Assembly (NCBI GenBank): GCA_027625915.1
Contig: JANTQA010000015.1
Span: 6,725,001-6,789,000, forward strand
DNA: 64,000 bases
Direction: 5' to 3'
Origin: Anaeramoeba flamelloides
Lineage: Eukaryota > Metamonada > Anaeramoebidae
In this document: positions 11,753 to 24,732 of the stretch, piece after piece
How positions within the stretch are numbered: the stretch's first letter is position 1
Layout of the letters: every line of letters starts with the position of its first letter
Position numbers and translations under genes: made by a program
The notes under the pieces: model-generated
What the model saw: only the letters and a program-made list of their open reading frames with translations
Databases searched by the model: none
What the model was told of the DNA's origin: nothing

Positions 11753-13826
11753 ATGTCATCTTTACCAAACCGAAAATATTATTTCACAACAGAATCTGAC
11801 GACGAAGAAGGATCAATTAAAGAAAGCCCATATATTGTTGGTGTGTGCGGTGGTAAGCTATTTTTTTTTTTTTTTTAAGATTTCTTGTTTGTTGCTTTTT
11901 TGAAGGGTGTTGATTTCTTGACCGTTTTATTTTTCGAATGAAACACCAATACTTTTTTTTTTTTTTTTTTTTATAAAATCAATTTTTGCTAATTCCTCGA
12001 GAAATTTGTTTATTCTGTTAATTAATATTTACTTCATCCCAAATTTTCACTTTACCACCTAATTCACTTTCTTTTTCCATAAAATTATGTAATTGAAAAA
12101 TTTTTAAAAAATTCTTCCAAATTTCAGGTTCTGGATCTGGAAAGACCTCTGTTTGCAGAGAAATTATCAAAAAGTTACCCAACAAAAGGGTGTCTCTTCT
12201 CAGTCAAGATTGGTTTTATAAAACACTCACCGAAAAGGATCTTGAGAATGTGGGTGAATATGATTGGGACAAGCCAGATGCCTTGGATCTTGATTTACTT
12301 TCCAAAACTCTCGAGAAAATTAAAGAAGGATCTGCTGTGACTTGTCCAAAATACGATTTTTGCAATAACAAGCCTTCAACTACAGAATTTGCCACTGTCG
12401 AGGGCGACGTGATTCTTTTTGAGGGTATTCACATCTTTAATACCCCAGAACTCAGGGATCTCATTGACATCAAAGTGTTTGTTGATGTAGATGATGATAT
12501 ACGCCTTGGGAGAAGAATACTTCGAGACACCAAAGAAAGAGGAAGAACAGTGGAATCAATCATCAACCAATATTTCAAATTTGTAAAGCCTGGGTTTGAC
12601 AATTATGTTGTTCCTGTAAGTTTTGTACCAACACCCCCATTTTTTTTTTTTTTATTTTGTTTCAAGTCTTTTTGATCTTTTTAAAAAGTGTAAACAAAAA
12701 AGTTTTTAAAGAGGAATGAAAATAGGTCAGTAAAAAGTTTTCCAAATTGTCTCTGAAATAGTCAAGAAACTTCAATAGACCCACTGTTAAATACAAAACA
12801 AAAGTAACAAATTTTTCATTTAGCTTTTCAAAAAAATCAAATTCCTTAAAGAATTAAAATAAATCACAAAAGTATACAATACCCAAAAGGGTAATTAGTA
12901 TAGAACTGATTTACGGAATTAAATAATTTAAATTTTACTTTGATTTTTGAAAGAGTTTTTTTTGGAAAGGTGATTGAAAATTTTGTCCATTTCTTGTTCA
13001 ATAAATAGTATTTTTAAAATTAACAACAAAACATCTAACAAACCTTCAATTAATAGGGCTATTTTTTTTTAAGACATCCAGATTTAATCTTGTGATATTA
13101 AAAACTCTTTTGTAATTCTTTTTTTAAAATGGATTTATTGTCAAAAAACACTTTATCTGTTAAAAAAGAGAGAATTTTGAATTGACTAAATTCCTAGCTT
13201 CTAATTCAAAAACTGAACAACACAGACATTAGAGTGTCTTGAAACAGACATCAGAAGCATTCCCAACTTCATTTAGTTTACTACTTTTTTTTAAAATGAC
13301 TTTACCAATTTGTTCCTTTAAAAATTTTTTCTCATCGTTACATTTATTCAAAGCAAATATTTGATTAGAAAAGTTCTTTGCAAATTTGTATTTAAACCCC
13401 CCTCAAATACTTACCCGATCACCTTTACCATTTTAATAGAACTACCAACCCATATAATAAAATGATTTGAATAAACGAGGCTGGAAAATATTTTTATTGT
13501 ACTTATGGTTTATCTTAAATTTACCAGCCAAATTATGTTTTTTATCACATTTTTTGTTCGAATTAATATTTAATTGCAAATTATTCTTTATTTCATTTAT
13601 ATAATATATCTTAAATATATCTTAATATTTGGAAATTTAATAGGTTAGAAAATATGCAGATATAATTTTGTTAAGAGGATCAAGCAATAAAGTTGCCATA
13701 GAATTGTTGGTTCAACAAATAAAGAACGAAATAGAATGTAGAAATAAAAATGAATTTAACAATTTTAAAAATAAATATTTCGTAGAAAAATTTACTGGTC
13801 CAAAAATTGAAAAAATATTCAACTAA
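11753..13826 (+). CDS. Uridine/cytidine kinase
   Basis: Three exons (11753-11852, 12128-12615, 13644-13826) join cleanly at GTAAG donors and AG acceptors into 256 residues; the introns are 275 and 1028 bp. The product phosphorylates uridine and probably cytidine to UMP/CMP in pyrimidine salvage. It shows the Walker A loop GGSGSGKTS (33-41, split by intron 1), the SQDWFY segment with D61, EYDWDKPDALD, VILFEGIHIF, the arginine-rich lid RRILRDTKERGR, and the C-terminal KYADIILLRGSSN signature coded by exon 3. Length fits the single-domain UCK family, with no fused UPRT domain. The base-contact motif YDFxxH is YDFCNN: Tyr109 is kept but the His equivalent to human UCK2 His117 is Asn114. The first 26 residues are an acidic/Ser-rich tail. 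Exon 2 alone would give a truncated protein. Confidence 0.93.
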
Positions 13827-14035
13827 ATTTAATATTTATAACATTTTTTTTTTTTGTTTGTTTATTTCTTTTAATAAACAATTTTACCTAGAAAACAATT
13901 TGTTAAAAAAAAAAATATTTTTACAAATTCTAAAATAATCTTAAAAATAATTAAAGTTTTTATCTTATTTTATTTTGTTAGTTTATTTCTTTTTTGTTCT
14001 CTAATTTTGAAAAAAAAAAAAAAAAAGGGCATAAA

Positions 14036-14590
14036 CTCCATTTCACTCAAAGTAACCCCGCCAAAAATGAAAAATTCAGTTTTTTTTTTTTACGAATCAA
14101 CCAATATATGATTGTTTCGAATTAAGAAAAATCACCTTAGGAGTGGGGTTGATATTCATAATAGAAATACCTGGATAAACTTTAAATTTTAGAAAAAAAT
14201 ATATAGTTAAAAAAAATTTGGTAACATATTACATTGGAACATCTTATGAAAAATTTCTCAATTTCTTTGGAAAATAAAAATTGTTGAAAATAAGATTTTC
14301 TAATGGTAAATGTATTTGTTTTTATAAAGAAATTACAAAGCCACAATTTTCTAAAAGTTAATTTGGAGTTTCAAAGATTTCTTTTTTTTCAAATTGATTT
14401 TTTTATAGAAAAAATAAAGAAAGAAAAGAAGGAAAAAAAATTAAAAAAAAAAAAAAAAAAAAATAGAAAAAGTTAAAATTTATCAAAAAAAAAAAAATAA
14501 TTTATTAAATTGGAAAAAAAGATCAGTTCTAAAAATTGAAAATTTATTTTTTGAAGAATTCAAATTAATTAAACTCATAGAATATGTTTA
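14036..14590 (+). repeat. K-rich dispersed repeat, copy 1
   Basis: This stretch is homologous over about 550 bp to 47855-48490, with a shorter copy at about 47165-47470. All copies share, in order, TTTCACTCAAA..GCCAAAAATGAAAAATTC, an AAATAAGATTTT block, and an A-rich run that would read as Lys/Glu-rich protein, ending in TCATAGAAT or similar. The conserved order and the Lys/Glu-rich stretch hint at an old coding sequence or transposon piece, but no intact frame remains. Confidence 0.45.
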
Positions 14591-15171
14591 ATTTCTTCAA
14601 TAAACTTGGGGAAACCATGACTAAAAGATAGTTTAGTTAATTAGTATTTTGTTTTCAGGTTTTCACCATTTCGACTTTATATTATTCTTTTTTTACCAAT
14701 ATAAATAGTTTTTTATTAACATAATAATTGTTTTTGTATTTTTAATGCATTATTTAAATGTTTCCGACAATATAGTTCTGAAAATTAAATCTAAAATAAA
14801 ATGTGCAATGATTATTTTGGCAGTTCTTAAACAGTTAAAGGAATTTAATAATTTTTTCAAAGTGATGGTTTTTATAAATATTTTCTATCCAGGGGGCCAC
14901 CCCAATGTATGAATTATACACGATTAAAGTGTTTGAAGGGATATTAAAAGAAAAATTTTTTTTTTGAATTTTTAAAATGGAAAACCTTTTTTCACATCTT
15001 TCTTTATTTTTTTTTTCATTTCGATTTTTTCCTGTACCCAATACATTTTAAAATTTATTTTTATATTGCAAGATAGATTACCACTAAGTTAAAAACACCT
15101 CTTGTATTGTTATCAAAAAAGTGAGAATGATTATAGAAAAACTGAACGTTAATCTATCTGACTTTTCTTTG

Positions 15172-15192
15172 ATCTTCAATTGAAGATCAAGA
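15172..15192. repeat. Perfect palindrome TGATCTTCAATTGAAGATCA
   Basis: TGATCTTCAATTGAAGATCA reads the same on both strands. A near-copy, TGATCTTCAATAGAAGATCA, occurs at about 16231-16251 inside a dispersed repeat. It may be the hairpin tip of a repeat rather than a regulatory site. Confidence 0.5.
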
Positions 15193-15671
15193 TTAACATA
15201 AACATTTTTTCAGAATAGAATATCTAATAATTTTGGGGGTTTTAATTTTTAGAAAATACATTGATTGGATTTACTTTATATCGATATCAACCATAGTCAG
15301 ATATATATTACTCCATTTTTATTATTAGTTATTCTTTAAAGACAATTTATTAAAACCAATTGAAGCATGGGAATTCTTTTTGATTTTTTTTCTGACAAAA
15401 ACAGTGTCTATTTTGAAACCGCTAACCAATTTTTTTTTGATAAGTTATTTTATTTTTTATTATGTATTTAAATTATTTGATTTTAATAATCTATGAACGA
15501 AAATTAATTATTATTTAAAGTGATTTATATTATTTAAAACAATTTCAAACTTTAAATTTATCTCAAAAAATTCTTCTTTATTTGAATTAGGTAATAACAC
15601 TTTCAAAATTTTGTAATAAAAAACATAATAACCGTCATCTTTAAAACATAATTTTTTTCTCTTTTAAAAGT

Positions 15672-15706
15672 CCCCCCCCCCCCCCCCCCACACACACACC
15701 CACACA
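15672..15706. repeat. Poly-C run followed by CA repeat
   Basis: About 18 consecutive C residues are followed by ACACACACACCCACACA. This is a striking G+C outlier in a roughly 80% AT background and could form a G-rich structure on the minus strand. Run length may be unreliable in assembly. Confidence 0.8.
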
Positions 15707-16089
15707 TGCTGGTGATTAAATATAAAAAAAAATTAATTTCTTTTATTGTCACCTTTATGGAAATTAGGGAATTTAAATGAAAAATTGCCGTAAAGTATAC
15801 CTAGAGTTTCACAGAAGTGTGAAAAACTTTAAAACATGAAAAATTACAATGTTCCAACTTATTATTATTATTATTTTTGAAATTTCTGTTTCCATAATAT
15901 ACATAATAATTGAAAAAGAACTGAAAAGTACTTAAAATGAACTCTTATAATAATTAACACAAACTCAATAACAAAAAAAAAAATAATAATAAATATAATT
16001 CAATATAGCACTCTGTTACAATCCAAGGTACCAATTTTTTTTTTAAATATCAAATATTTTTTATATATGACCATTGGAGATTAAAAAAA

Positions 16090-16360
16090 TCATTAGCTGA
16101 AAATAAACACACCAAGGAATAGTTGATATGTACATGAAATAAAACGCATCAATCAATATATTTTCTTAAAAATGGTAAAACCCAAATTCTTAGTAGAATT
16201 ATTGAAAAAAACTACAATGTTCATTTTGATCTTCAATAGAAGATCAAAAATATTCAAATAGAAATCAATATTATTTCTCTAAAATAATTTTTACTTTATC
16301 AATAACATTAAAATAATAGATTTTTACCAAGTGGCTACTGATCTAGCAATAAAAAAAAAA
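16090..16360. repeat. Dispersed repeat shared with 22975-23240
   Basis: Both segments contain, in the same order, ATCAATATATT, CAAATTCTT..TAGAA..ATTATTGAAAAAAA, a TGAAGATC-type motif, and ACATTAAAATAA/ACATAAGAATAA with TTTTACC. They are diverged copies of one family. No frame is intact. Confidence 0.4.
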
Positions 16361-16570
16361 AAATTACAAATAAATCGAAAAAAAATTCTGAAAAAAAAAA
16401 GTAAAAATTTTTAAAAATGTGAAAAAATAATTTCCATTTTACAATTTCAAAATAACTTTTTTCTTTTATTATCTCATTCAAACACTTTAAACCAATGTAT
16501 TTTACTTAACACAACTTTGCCACTTTGGCTGGAAAATAGATTATATAATTAATTATATATCTACCTATCT

Positions 16571-16642
<72 letters not shown>
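16571..16642. repeat. Compound CA/TA microsatellite
   Basis: About 20 CA units run directly into about 13 TA units. Similar TA tracts occur near 7495-7521, 38868-38893, 41701-41716 and 45028-45052. Confidence 0.85.
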
Positions 16643-16644
<2 letters not shown>

Positions 16645-19600
16645 CTTTAAATTTAACTTGATTGTTTTTATTTTCAGAGTATTAAATTACCCCACCCTAT
16701 CCCTAAGAAATTACAAAAACAAATAATTTTGAAACTAAAAAAGGAAAAAAGTTCACACTTTCCCCATTCATTTAATAATCAAAGTTTTTATGTTATTTAA
16801 AATATATAAATTTTAAGAAATTTTTACAGATTCTAAATGATACTAAATTAAAACATTTTCCTATTAAACCGATAAATTACTTTTGAATAAAGAAACTCAT
16901 CTACATATTTAGATAAACACACCATTAACCAAAAACAATATAAGGAAAACAATTAATAAGAGAAAAAACAAGAGATGCAGAGAGAGAAGACAATATAAAA
17001 GAAATAATTTTTTTATGTTTTTTAAATAGATCACAATTCAAGAGATCAAATAATAAAATCTCTTAATAATTTATCAAATTTATCTTTATTAGAAAAAGAA
17101 TAATAAAGAAACCCTCTTTTATATTTGTGCCCTTTGTTTTTTATATTTTCTTTGATCTTTTTCTTTGAATTATCTTTGATAGATTCTCTCCTATTATTTC
17201 TATTTCATTCATTAATAGAAAACCCAAATATAAAATGATCAAAATCAGTAAGTAGATTTTTTATATTTTAGACTACTAAAAAAAAGTTATAACTATAATC
17301 ATCACAAAAACGAGAATCCTACAATAGAACATAAATAAAATATCCAGATTATCGGAATTATTTTGATGATTATGAAGAAAGTTACCTTTGTTGTTTATAC
17401 TCTATTTACTCAGAATTTTTTGTTGATTAGCAATAAAAAGTGTTTGGGCTTTTAAATATTGAAAACCCCTTTCATTTTTTTCTTTCCTTTTTTTCCGATT
17501 AAAATTTTATGATCCCAAAGCCTAATCAATGACTGTCTGAGTACCATTGGTGATATATAACACCCTTGAGTATCAAAAATACTTTTCAATTTTGTAAGAA
17601 TTCTATTATCCTTTTAAAGGAAATATTCTCAATATTTATTTGTTTTTACCATTTTTTTTAACCTCAAATTGCTTTATATTGTCGATCTAAGAATTCTAAA
17701 TCCAAGGAATAGCAGATTTAAGAAATTGAAATAATGAACTTAAATCATGATTTAGCCAGCGATCTGCTCATCCCTAAACTCTTCCAATTGATATATTTTA
17801 ATTTTTATTTTTAATTAAATATATATTTCCCATGTTTTTTGATCGAAATAATACTACTGTTGTCAAATTAATGTGTGCCGAAAAGTCAATCGGTGTTTCA
17901 AAATAGAAAGCGTGTTTTTTTTGTTATAAAGGATCTAAACATCAGTTGATTAAAGAAACCAACAATAAACCCCACTTTAATATGATGTTGGTTTCTTAAA
18001 GTTCTAATATTTAAAAATAAATATTAAAAATGAAGGTTCAAATTGCAAAATTTTTCTCAAAAAATTGGAGTAAATTTTTGAGAAAATTACCTTCAAAAAA
18101 CAAAAAATTTCATTCAAAAATTGAGAATATTACAAAAAAACTGGAATAAAGTTTATTCCTAATTTAAAAATAACTGAAAATATCAAGGGGTTTATTTTAT
18201 AAATTGATTTGAACTTGATTTTACTGTTTGGTAGTCATTGGGTGTTGCCTTGATACTTTAAGAAAAAAAGACAACGATTATATTTTGAAACACGGATTAT
18301 AGTCGCTCTTCACACATTATTTTGATCAACGAACAGAACTTTACAAGATTAATTTAAAAATGAAGATTCTCCAGATATACTAATCCTTCCTTTTTGGACT
18401 TTAAGATAAAATTTTAATATGCCTCTCTGATATTCACAATAATCAACAAACAATTTGTACAATAAAAGAATATTATTGGTTGTTGTTGATAAATTGAAAA
18501 AAAATTTAGAGTTTGTCTCTAAAAACCTTTTGAAAAACACTAGACTTCATATCAGTTTGGTTGATTTTTGAAAGACAAAGAATAATTACTTGATTTTTAT
18601 TCTTTCCATAATCTTTGGGAGAATAAATTATCACAATATTTCGTTATTATTATTTTAAGGATTCGAAAAAAAGGTAGAGATTAATGAAATCAAGAGGGTA
18701 ATTAAGAGTACTTTCGATCTCTTTGAAAGCGGTTCAATAGTAATTCAACTTACTTTCTGAATGAGTTAATTTTGTTATTGTTAAAATATTTGTCTTGTCC
18801 TGGAAGGTGAATTAGAATTTGAATTAACTACAATTGTTCAAATCTTTTCTTCTTCTTTTCTCTTATGAAATGTTAATCGAAACAAATTATATACATCACT
18901 AAACTGATTTCAAAATTAAATGTTTATAATTTAAAAATGTTATATTTTACCTAGTTTCTGTTGGAAATTATTATTTCACTTTCTAAAAACCAACAAAACA
19001 AACAGAAACCAAAGGAACCTATTATTCGATATAAGTAGATAGTCTCTAAATTTATAAAAATCGAATAATAGTAAATTCCAGATGGAAAAAAATGTCTTTC
19101 TTTTCAAATAAAATTTAATTGTTATTTTTCACTTTATTTCCTCAAAAAACTAACAAAAATTTTTTAGAATATACAAAAGAACATCAAACTATTTCGTTAA
19201 AATTGTATATTTTGGATAACAGTGAACTTAAATTGTGTTGGTAAATGCCTTGTTAAAATAAAGTAATCATAAAATTTTCCAATTCTCCAAATATATCATT
19301 AAGGGTTCCAATAGTTTATTTCTTTTGTTTAAAACCGGTACGGACAAAATACTTTTACATGATTAAAGTGTCGTTATTTTTCAAATATGTGATCAATAAG
19401 TTATCAAAAGTAATTGTAAAATTAATTACTAACTCAAATGCTGTTCTATTTTCCAAATGGAAATAAAAAACTTGTTCAAAAGAATAGAAAAGTTATTTTT
19501 GATAACAATATTTATGGGGTTTCAACACAAATCTTGAAAAACTTGATAACACATAATATCAAGAATAATACTTTTCTGGTATAAATTCAAGTTGACAAAA

Positions 19601-19944
19601 GTTAAAAATTAAAAATAAAAGTCTAAAGACAATCATCATCTCGAAAAAAAAAAATTTGTTATTATGAAAAAAATGAAAATATATTGATGCACCACAAAAG
19701 TGATTACAATCAAGGTCTTTATACCAAATGGAAATATAATAAAATTATACAATCTTTTTAAAAATTTATTTATATTATGTACAAATTATATTTATGAATA
19801 AGATACACTAAATAACAACCTTTACAAATAAGCTCAACAATTTGAAACCAATTTTGTTGAATTAAAGGAAGATTAGATCGAAGGAAAATTCATTTAAAAA
19901 AGAAAAAGAAGATTAAAATCTTCATTTTTTTTTTAATAATAGAC

Positions 19945-21253
19945 ATGTGCTTTAATCAACCAATTTCTGGAGTTATCTCAATATTAGGTGTTTTGACCTG
20001 TATTTATCTGTTTCTTTTTCATAGGAAAAAACCTGGGATCTGGAGACTAATTGTTCCAACTTTTTATTTTACAGCAATGGAGATTCTTCAGTTTTTTCAA
20101 TATTTTTGGATTGATCAATGTGAGAACCCTATTAACATTGGACTAACAATTGTATATATATTTTTTTTTAATTTTCTTTTTATTTGATATCTTTTCTTTT
20201 ATTTTAATTTTCTATTTAATTTACAAATTAAATTTAAGGTTTTATAAATTTTCATTTGTGAACACCTTTCATTCTTTTTTTAGAAGATTGACTATCCATC
20301 ATTATTAGATCTTTGTGTAGACTATTTGTTGAAAAAAAAATGGGAATTAAAATTTTCATTTATCTGTCGAAAAAAAATACTTTTTCGATCAAAGTAAAAA
20401 GTAAAAACTCCTAAAGATTTTAAATGGGGTAAATTATTAATTTACCTTTGAGAGAATTGAGAATCTTTCAGGATTTTGACTAATCTTTTTGTGTTGATTT
20501 TTTTCAAAAAGCTGAATAAAAATTTTGTTCAATTTCTTTAACATTCTATAGTATTGTTTCTTTCTTCAAAGAACTCAATCTTAATTATTATTTTTTTTTC
20601 AATAATATTGATTTTTTTTTATTGAATTTAAATTATTAAAATATTTTTTATTTTATTTTTAAACATTACTAATATTTTAGGTTGGATGGCTTCACATATG
20701 TTTCCAGCCTGTAGTTAGTAACATTATGACCACCTTTACTAGACCCAAAAGAGACAAATACATATTTAAAAGATATTTAATTCCTTTAGCTTTTACAGGT
20801 GCAATTGCCGGAGCATCAAGATTATTGTTTTATAATTTCCAACCATGTGATGCCATCAATGATCCACTTTGTGGAACTGAAACATGTACGAGGGCCGGAT
20901 CAGTTCATTTGAAATGGACACTTCGTTTACGCGGTGCAAATTATTTCACCCCTAGCATCTTTATCCATGCCTTTACAATGTTTGTTCACCCAATATTATT
21001 TGGACAAGTCATACCATTTTTCATCATGATCCTTACAGGGCCATTTCTTGCATGGTATATTGGACGAGACAAGGATCAATGGGCAGCTATTTGGTGTTAT
21101 GTATCAATTTTCCAAGTTATTGGTGGGATATACATGAACCTTCGTGAATATAAGGATTTCATTCAAAAGGAAAAAGAAGAATCAAAAAAGGATTTACCAT
21201 CAACTGTTAAAGAAACCACCAAACTCAAAAAAGTTGTTAAGAAAATGAAATAA
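19945..21253 (+). CDS. DUF5765-like multi-pass membrane protein
   Basis: Two exons (19945-20151 and 20681-21253) join in frame through a 529-bp GT-AG intron into 259 residues. The N-terminus MCFNQPISG, the segment FYFTAMEILQFFQYFWIDQC, and WLHICFQPVVSN split by the intron match the pattern I remember for DUF5765 membrane proteins (MCW/MCF start, MEALQ..IDQC, LHIxFQP). The chain has about six to seven hydrophobic segments, a Cys-rich outer loop (about residues 116-130: CDAIN..LCGTETC) and a Lys-rich C-terminal tail of about 35 residues that should be cytosolic. The function of the family is unknown to me. The ATG at 20726 would begin inside exon 2 and lose the conserved N-terminus, so the upstream start is preferred. 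Confidence 0.82.
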
Positions 21254-24200
21254 ACAACTCTTAATATCATATATGACTTTCTTAATAGATTTTTATTTTT
21301 TGAAAAAGAATTTTAATTTGAGAAGCCACCACAGCATATTATTTCGTATACGATAATACAAATAAATTACAATTCATTTTTTTTTTATCCTTTACAAATT
21401 TAGAAATGAATAAAAAAGTTTTTGATTATTTTGAATTTTTTTTTTTTTTTTTGCTTTTTTAAAAATAGGAAGGGTACTTTTTGAAAAGAAAAAAGAAATT
21501 ATAATTTTTAGTGATTTTTATTTTGGTACTTCAATTCTAAACTAGTGAAAAATTTATCAGAATTCAAACTTGTGAAAACTTTTCTATTTTAATAAAGTGA
21601 TGGATCAACCTTTTATTAGAGGTAGATTTTGAGGGTAGGAAGAAAAATTAAACCCTTTTTAAATAATCCTTACTTTAATAATAAAAAAAAAAAAACAGAT
21701 AAAAAGTTTTAATTGTAACATTTTATAAAAAAAAAATCCACTTTTTCAAAATCATCGGTAATTTAATAAAATAATATGTTTTTTTTTTTTTATGTAAAAA
21801 TATTAAATCAGTTTCATCCCTTGATTGTAAATCCATAAGACATTGATATTAATTTTCTATAGATAAAAATTATCATATAGAATAGACATAAAATTGTTAT
21901 GATTGACGAAAGTAAATGAAAAATTGTTTATTACACCCTATACACCTTTTGACACCACTTCAATTAATCAAAAATTTCACAAAATAAATTATTTTTTTTT
22001 GATAGGAATTTTTTTTTTCTTAGAATATTATTTAAGTTATAAAAAGCGAAAGTGTGTGATTATTAATCATTATTTTTGTGTTATTTTTTTTTGGTACCCA
22101 ATTTATATTTTCTTGGAATAAATTTAATTAATTGAGAGTATTTGTGTTAAAGATTTCAAGGTTTGTATTCAAAAAAAAAGAAAATAAAAAATAGTTTTAT
22201 CTGTTTTCTTGGTTTTTGATATGGAAAAACAAATTTTTGTAAAAATGATTTTACTGAAAATATTAAATTTCCAAAATAGCAAAATCTCAGGTTTAAATAA
22301 TAAGAAATAATGATTCCAAATATAATTTCATTTACCATTTTTTTCTATTAAAATTTAATTTCTGTTTTTTTTTCTACAGTATAACATGTTATTTTTCTAA
22401 AGTAAAAATATTAAAAAAAAATATAAAAAATGATACTATATTTTTCAGATCTACCCAAATTTAAATTATTTAACATTGTTCAAATTAAAATTCATTATTA
22501 ATATTGGAATTCGTCTCTGATAAATAATATTAGGATATCGAATTAAAATTTCTATCCAATAATTAAGAAATTAGGTTCTAATATATATATTTACCAACCA
22601 CCCTTTAAAATAATAATAAAAATAATAAAACATATAAAATATTATTTTTAAATATTTTTTAGATTTAATTTATTATTTCTTCATCATTTTTTCGATTTAT
22701 GAAAAAAAAAAAAAAAAAAAATTTCCCAAAATTTTGATTTTATTTTTTATAGATAAATTTACCCCAAAAGATTTGTTTAAAAAATATGAAAAATAGTATT
22801 TTAATTTGTAAATAATAATCAATATTCGATTCTATTGATAGACAAGTAAATATAAATGTTTATTCACTTTGATTCTGTCAAAGTTCTTGATATTGTTTTC
22901 AAATATCAATTATTTTTGATCTTTAAACAATGAAGAACAAATAAGAAATAATTATAATAATACACATCAAAAAATAGCCGAGATCCACCTGAAATAATAG
23001 AAATAAATCAATATATTAATTTTCATAAATTTTGAAAAACTCAAATTCTTTTAGAAATTATTGAAAAAAATAACAATTTTCATTCTGTGATTAAATTGAA
23101 GATCCAAATAAATTATAATAGAAATAGATATTTATTACTCGACAATTATTTTCAATATTCCAGTAACATAAGAATAACATCATTTTACCCATTGACTATC
23201 AATCTTACAGTAAAAAAATTGTGTAAAAGAATTTTGTTTTCAAAAAAAAAAAAAAAAATGTACAAAACGAAAAGAGAAAAAGTGAAAAAAATGATTTCAA
23301 TTTTGGAATTACCAAAAGTAATATTTCTTTAAATATCAATCCAAATTCTTTAAAAAAATAAAATTAACGCACAACCACTGGTAAATTTAGACTAGAAAAT
23401 GATTTATATATTGGTAGAATTTTAGAAAAAAAAAAAAAAATACAGCATCTCGCCTCATAACTTACTTCAAAATTTAATTCAAAGATTTAAAATTTTCGCT
23501 AATTAAAAAAAATGAACCATAATCCATATATTCATTTTTTTGTGAAAAATATCTTATTAAAAACTTGAGAAAAATTTCTTTTTATTTTTCTTCATTAATA
23601 ACTTATATTATACCATTGTTTAGATAACCCATTGACACTTGATTAACCAGTGTTGATAATTTTAAAAAGTGGTTCTTTTTTTCGAGAAATTTTACACATT
23701 AAAGACTAAAAGAAACTTTCTTTCAATATAAACTAAATTTGATTTTAGAGTTTTAAATTCTACTATGAATAAATAAATTTACAAAACTAGGGATCTGAAT
23801 GTTAATGGCAACAATTTCAGGTGAAAAAGGCGAAATTAGATTTTTTAAAAACTCTTGAACGAGCTCTATAATCTAAGTTAACTTTACCCACTGAGAATTT
23901 CTTTTCCGAAATAATATAAAATTTTCAAAATTATTAAAATTTTATGTTTTTATAAATCCCTCTAAAAATATTTGATTTTCATATTTCAGAATTACTCTTT
24001 CTAATATAAAAACACAAAATTACCCCTCAAGCTTTTCGAAATATTTTTTGTAGTTACTTTTACTAGTTTTCAATGTCTTATAAATTTAAACTGATACTTG
24101 AAAATGACAATAAGTCCATTTTTTTTCTAAAAAATATCTAATTGAAAATCTTTTTCGAAAATTTTTTTTTGTTTTGAAATTGAAATGAGTGATTTTTTTA

Positions 24201-24732
24201 TCTAATTTCTTGAAATAAAAATTCTTTTTGAGAATTGAAAGGAAAATAAAGGATTAACTCAACACTCAATAATGCGTGGAAACATAGTCCTTAAAATATT
24301 TCTCAAAAAATAAAAATAATTTTAGAATAAAATGTGGCAAATAAAAAAAACAAAAATTTCCATAAAAAAAAGAAAAATATAAATAATTTTCCAACAAATT
24401 CAATTTCTAATTGCAAATTTTCTCAAAGTCTCAGGTAGTTTACCTTCAAAATTAATTTAAACTCGGGTATACTATTAGTTGTTTTTTAGATGCTCTATTG
24501 TAACAAGAATCACAATAATCAAAAGGTTTTATTTGAAATACGTTTTTATCATCAAAGCACCTCTATTTTTGACCCTGTAGACCTAATTTCTTAATAAGCA
24601 AATTTTTGCCTCCAAAATTTTTATATTACTTCCAATAAGAGAGAAAGTAACTGAAAATTTTTTTCCTTTTTTGAAAAAATTTTTCAAAACTTGTAATCAT
24701 TTTTTCCATTGCTTTTTTTTTTTGAGTCTTTT
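21254..24732. other. Gene-free stretch
   Basis: About 3.5 kb of AT-rich sequence with no supportable gene. A dispersed repeat copy (22975-23240) and several A/T homopolymers are all I can identify. Short frames at 21903-22121 and 23087-23332 are biased to Ile/Phe/Lys/Asn and look random. Confidence 0.5.
22975..23240. repeat. Dispersed repeat shared with 16090-16360
   Basis: This is the second copy of the repeat described at 16.1 kb, with the same block order and moderate divergence. The palindromic GATC motif is reduced here to a half (TTGAAGATCC). Confidence 0.4.

Larger units (their letters stand above)
13827..19944. other. Gene-free stretch with dispersed and simple repeats
   Basis: About 6.1 kb without a recognisable gene. 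It contains a K-rich dispersed repeat copy (14036-14590), a poly-C/CA tract (15672-15706), a palindrome (15174-15192), a dispersed repeat shared with 23 kb (16090-16360) and a CA/TA microsatellite (16571-16642). The remainder is AT-rich with no open frame that looks coding. The AATAAA-type sequences just after 13826 may serve uridine kinase 3' processing. Confidence 0.5.
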
